DNA from: JBAYVY01 sp041674345
Lineage (GTDB): Bacteria > Planctomycetota > Phycisphaerae > Phycisphaerales > Zrk34
DNA: 7,151 nucleotides
NCBI GenBank assembly: GCA_041674345.1
Contig: JBAYVY010000193.1
Span: forward strand, 1-7,151
Direction of reading: 5' to 3'
In this document: positions 5,956 to 7,151 of the stretch, in pieces
Layout: each line of letters begins with the position of its first letter
Numbering within the stretch: position 1 is the stretch's first letter
Made by a program: the position numbers and the translations under genes
The notes under the pieces: model-generated
Seen by the model: the letters and a program-made list of their open reading frames with translations, nothing else
The model's database searches: none
Told to the model about the DNA's origin: nothing

Positions 5956-6755
5956 TGTCCCGCTTCCCCCTTCGTCCCTTCGTCCCGATGTCCCTTCGTC
6001 TCTCCGTCCCTCTTCTCACCCACTTCGTCCCTTCGTCCCCCCGTCCCTTCGTCCCTTCCCCGATCCGGCAAAATCGCTTCCACGATCCGCTCCAATTGCG
6101 TCTCCAGCGTCGCATCGACGCGGCCGGTGCCCGTGGTCAGCACGCATCCGCCGCGCCCGATCGTCGCGTCGTCCGCCAGTTTCACGTGTTCGAGTTTCGC
6201 ATAGGTTCGCACCAACTCCGGCAGCGCCTCTTCGATCAACGGGCGATCTTCCGGGTTCACACGGATCGTCAAATCCGCGGGCCGAATCACATGGTCCACC
6301 GCCGCCGCCACCTGCTCCACCACCACCGTCGCGTCCACACGCGGCACGCGCCTGACCACCTTCTCCGCCACCACCAACGCCAACTCCAACACCGACTGTT
6401 TCGCGTCCAGCACCATCCGCCTCCGCTCGGCGTCCCATTGTTCCCCCACCGTGATGAACGCCTGCTGCAATTGCGACAACTTCTCCGCGTTCTGATTCAA
6501 CGCCTCGGCATGACCCGTCTTCCGTCCCGCCGCCATGCCTTCCAGATGGCCCGCCTCGAATCCCTGCCTGCGGCCGATCTCCGCCGCGCCGTCGATCAAC
6601 CGCTCCGCCTCGGCCCGCGCCGCCGCCAGCACCTGATCCGCCTCCGCGCGCGCCCGCGCCTTCAGCCGATCCGCCTGCTGACGCAAATCACCCAAATCCA
6701 GCACCACGGCCTCGTGGGCGATCCGATCCGCGTTCTGTTCCTTCATCAACGCCAT
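5952..6755 (-). CDS. fliH: Flagellar export ATPase regulator FliH, with repeat-derived C-terminal tail
   Basis: FliH binds the FliI N-terminus, restrains its ATPase activity and anchors the complex to the FliN part of the C-ring, acting like the peripheral stalk of F/V-ATPases. The 267 residues show an Ala/Glu/Arg coiled coil (22-60), a perfect run of GxxxG steps (Gly 61, 65, 69, 73, 77, 81), which is a hallmark of FliH, and a C-terminal domain at about 110-229. That domain includes LALVVAEKVVRRVP (125-138), DLTIRVNPED (161-170) and a final ETQLERIVEAIL (218-229). Family members normally end about there. Residues 231-267 are instead a Gly/Arg/Asp/Glu/Lys tail with an RDEGTKG-type period, encoded by an octamer DNA repeat, and probably add little to function. 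ATG at 6746 (Met4) is an alternative start. The ribosome binding site (GGAAA) is weak. The stop overlaps the fliI start by four bases. Confidence 0.93.
   Translation of the reverse strand: MALMKEQNADRIAHEAVVLDLGDLRQQADRLKARARAEADQVLAAARAEAERLIDGAAEIGRRQGFEAGHLEGMAAGRKTGHAEALNQNAEKLSQLQQAFITVGEQWDAERRRMVLDAKQSVLELALVVAEKVVRRVPRVDATVVVEQVAAAVDHVIRPADLTIRVNPEDRPLIEEALPELVRTYAKLEHVKLADDATIGRGGCVLTTGTGRVDATLETQLERIVEAILPDRGRDEGTGGRRDEVGEKRDGETKGHRDEGTKGEAGQ
5959..6061 (-). other. Two putative G-quadruplex motifs in the coding strand at the fliH end / fliI ribosome binding site
   Basis: On the minus strand two groups of five G-runs (three or more Gs) fit the G3-N1-7 pattern. Group A has runs complementary to 5959-5961, 5966-5970, 5976-5978, 5984-5986 and 5992-5994, with loops of 4-5 bases. 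Group B has runs at 6029-6031, 6037-6042, 6045-6047, 6053-6055 and 6058-6061, with loops of 2 and 5 bases. Group A includes the fliI Shine-Dalgarno. The base pattern is seen directly; folding is not shown. Confidence 0.45.
5964..6061. repeat. Imperfect octamer tandem repeat (cccttcgt) in the 3' end of fliH
   Basis: About 98 bases consist of degenerate cccttcgt units on the plus strand (gggacgaa-type on the coding strand), interrupted at several places. Three octamers equal eight codons, so the translation has an eight-residue period close to RRDEGTKG. The tract ends nine bases before the fliI start codon, supplies its Shine-Dalgarno, and encodes the extra FliH tail. Confidence 0.8.
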
Positions 6756-6768
6756 GAGTCATTTCCGG

Positions 6769-6858
6769 TTTGTGATTTTCGATTTTCGATTTTCGATTTA
6801 ATCCATCGCAGCGGCTCTGCCTCTTAAATCGAAAATCACAAATCGAAAATCGAAAATC
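6769..6858. repeat. Inverted-repeat element in the fliG/fliH spacer (heptamer arms)
   Basis: The left arm (6769-6800) and right arm (6825-6858) are built from gattttc heptamers with one tttgtg variant in each. They pair over 32 positions with 28 matches, including a perfect 13-base stem next to a 24-base loop. The loop itself can form gcag/ctgc (6808-6811 with 6817-6820). The right arm ends one base from the fliG stop codon, and the left end is 13 bases from the fliH start. No U-run follows in the transcript direction. It shares heptamer composition, size and placement with the element in the fliI/fliJ spacer. Confidence 0.85.
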
Positions 6859-6859
6859 T

Positions 6860-7151
6860 CTACACGATCACATCGTTCCCGCCGCCGCCTCGACCGGCGA
6901 TGATGATCTCGCCCGCTTCCTCCAACCTTCGCACCACATCGACGATCCGCTGCTGCGCCGCTTCCACGTCGCTCACGCGCACCGGGCCCATGTATTCCAT
7001 GTCTTCCTTGATGAGTTCCGCCGCGCGTTCCGACATGTTCTTGAAAATCTTCGTCTTCAACTCCTCGCTCGCCGTCTTCAACGCCAGCGCCAACTCGTCG
7101 TTATCCACTTCCTTCAACACCGCCTGAATGCCCTTGTCGTTCACCTGCAAA
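6860..7151 (-). CDS. fliG: Flagellar motor switch protein FliG, C-terminal fragment (gene begins outside the window)
   Basis: FliG forms the top of the C-ring and is the rotor protein that the stator MotA pushes on. Only the last 96 complete codons are present; the reading frame is open to the right edge, so the TTG at 7150 is an internal codon and not a start. The segment is the torque-generating C-terminal domain: IQAVLKEVDNDELALALKTA, then IFKNMSERAAELIKEDMEYM, then GPVRVSDVEAAQQRIVDVVR and EEAGEIII. By alignment from memory with Escherichia coli FliG, the charged torque residues Lys264, Arg281, Asp289 and Arg297 are all kept, and Asp288 is a conservative Glu. The end GRGGGGNDVIV is a short Gly-rich tail. 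The stop TAG is one base from the inverted-repeat element leading to fliH. Confidence 0.96.
   Translation of the reverse strand, partial: LQVNDKGIQAVLKEVDNDELALALKTASEELKTKIFKNMSERAAELIKEDMEYMGPVRVSDVEAAQQRIVDVVRRLEEAGEIIIAGRGGGGNDVIV

Noticed and set aside
4492..6204. A 570-codon open frame on the plus strand opposite fliI and fliH
   Set aside because: Its product is dominated by Arg, His, Pro and Gln with no recognisable domain, and it lies antisense to the clearly conserved fliI. It is a by-product of GC-rich coding on the other strand.
6769..6858. Rho-independent terminator or riboswitch between fliG and fliH
   Set aside because: There is no U-run after the stem and no known riboswitch core. 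The arms are simple heptamer repeats.
6769..6858. CRISPR-like repeats
   Set aside because: The units are 7-base tandem repeats without spacers of regular length, arranged as an inverted pair.
1..7151. A new defence or mobile system hidden in the window
   Set aside because: Nearly every base is accounted for by nine flagellar genes and short spacers. No nuclease, transposase, toxin, reverse transcriptase or other non-flagellar gene is visible on either strand.

Overview
The whole window is a stretch of one flagellar hook/basal-body/export operon, and every gene is read from the minus strand. In transcription order (right to left) it holds: the 3' end of fliG, then fliH, fliI, fliJ, a MotE/YlxF-like membrane gene, fliK, flgD, a small conserved flagellar operon gene (TIGR02530 type), and the 5' part of flgE, which runs off the left edge. 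This order matches the fla/che type of operon in Bacillus and Clostridium and is also found in other phyla. I see no unrelated gene, RNA gene, CRISPR array, insertion sequence or convincing promoter, so the window is best read as the interior of a polycistronic operon.

The genes divide into two jobs. The right half (FliG, FliH, FliI, FliJ) is the rotor torque protein plus the cytoplasmic ATPase complex that feeds the flagellar type III export gate. The left half (FliK, FlgD, the TIGR02530 protein, FlgE) builds the hook and measures its length. The MotE/YlxF-like protein lies between them. Coupling is tight at fliH/fliI, fliJ/motE-like and motE-like/fliK, each with a 4-base ATGA overlap. The spacers fliK/flgD, flgD/TIGR02530 and TIGR02530/flgE are short (18, about 27 and 80 bases). 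The two longest spacers, fliG/fliH and fliI/fliJ (104 bases each), are almost filled by inverted-repeat elements.

The host is GC-rich. The coding sequences, the GATTTTC-type heptamer repeats, the cccttcgt-type octamer repeats and the gccgcttgcggctt palindromes resemble what I associate with Planctomycetota (possibly Phycisphaerae-like) genomes. That assignment is inference from pattern recognition, not a search result.

No new multi-gene system is visible. What deserves a second look is the repeat ecology of the operon. Two hairpin-forming heptamer elements each begin 0-1 base after an upstream stop codon. An octamer minisatellite has lengthened the FliH C-terminus and gives G-rich mRNA over the fliI ribosome binding site. 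A small palindrome occurs three times in frame inside the disordered part of fliK.
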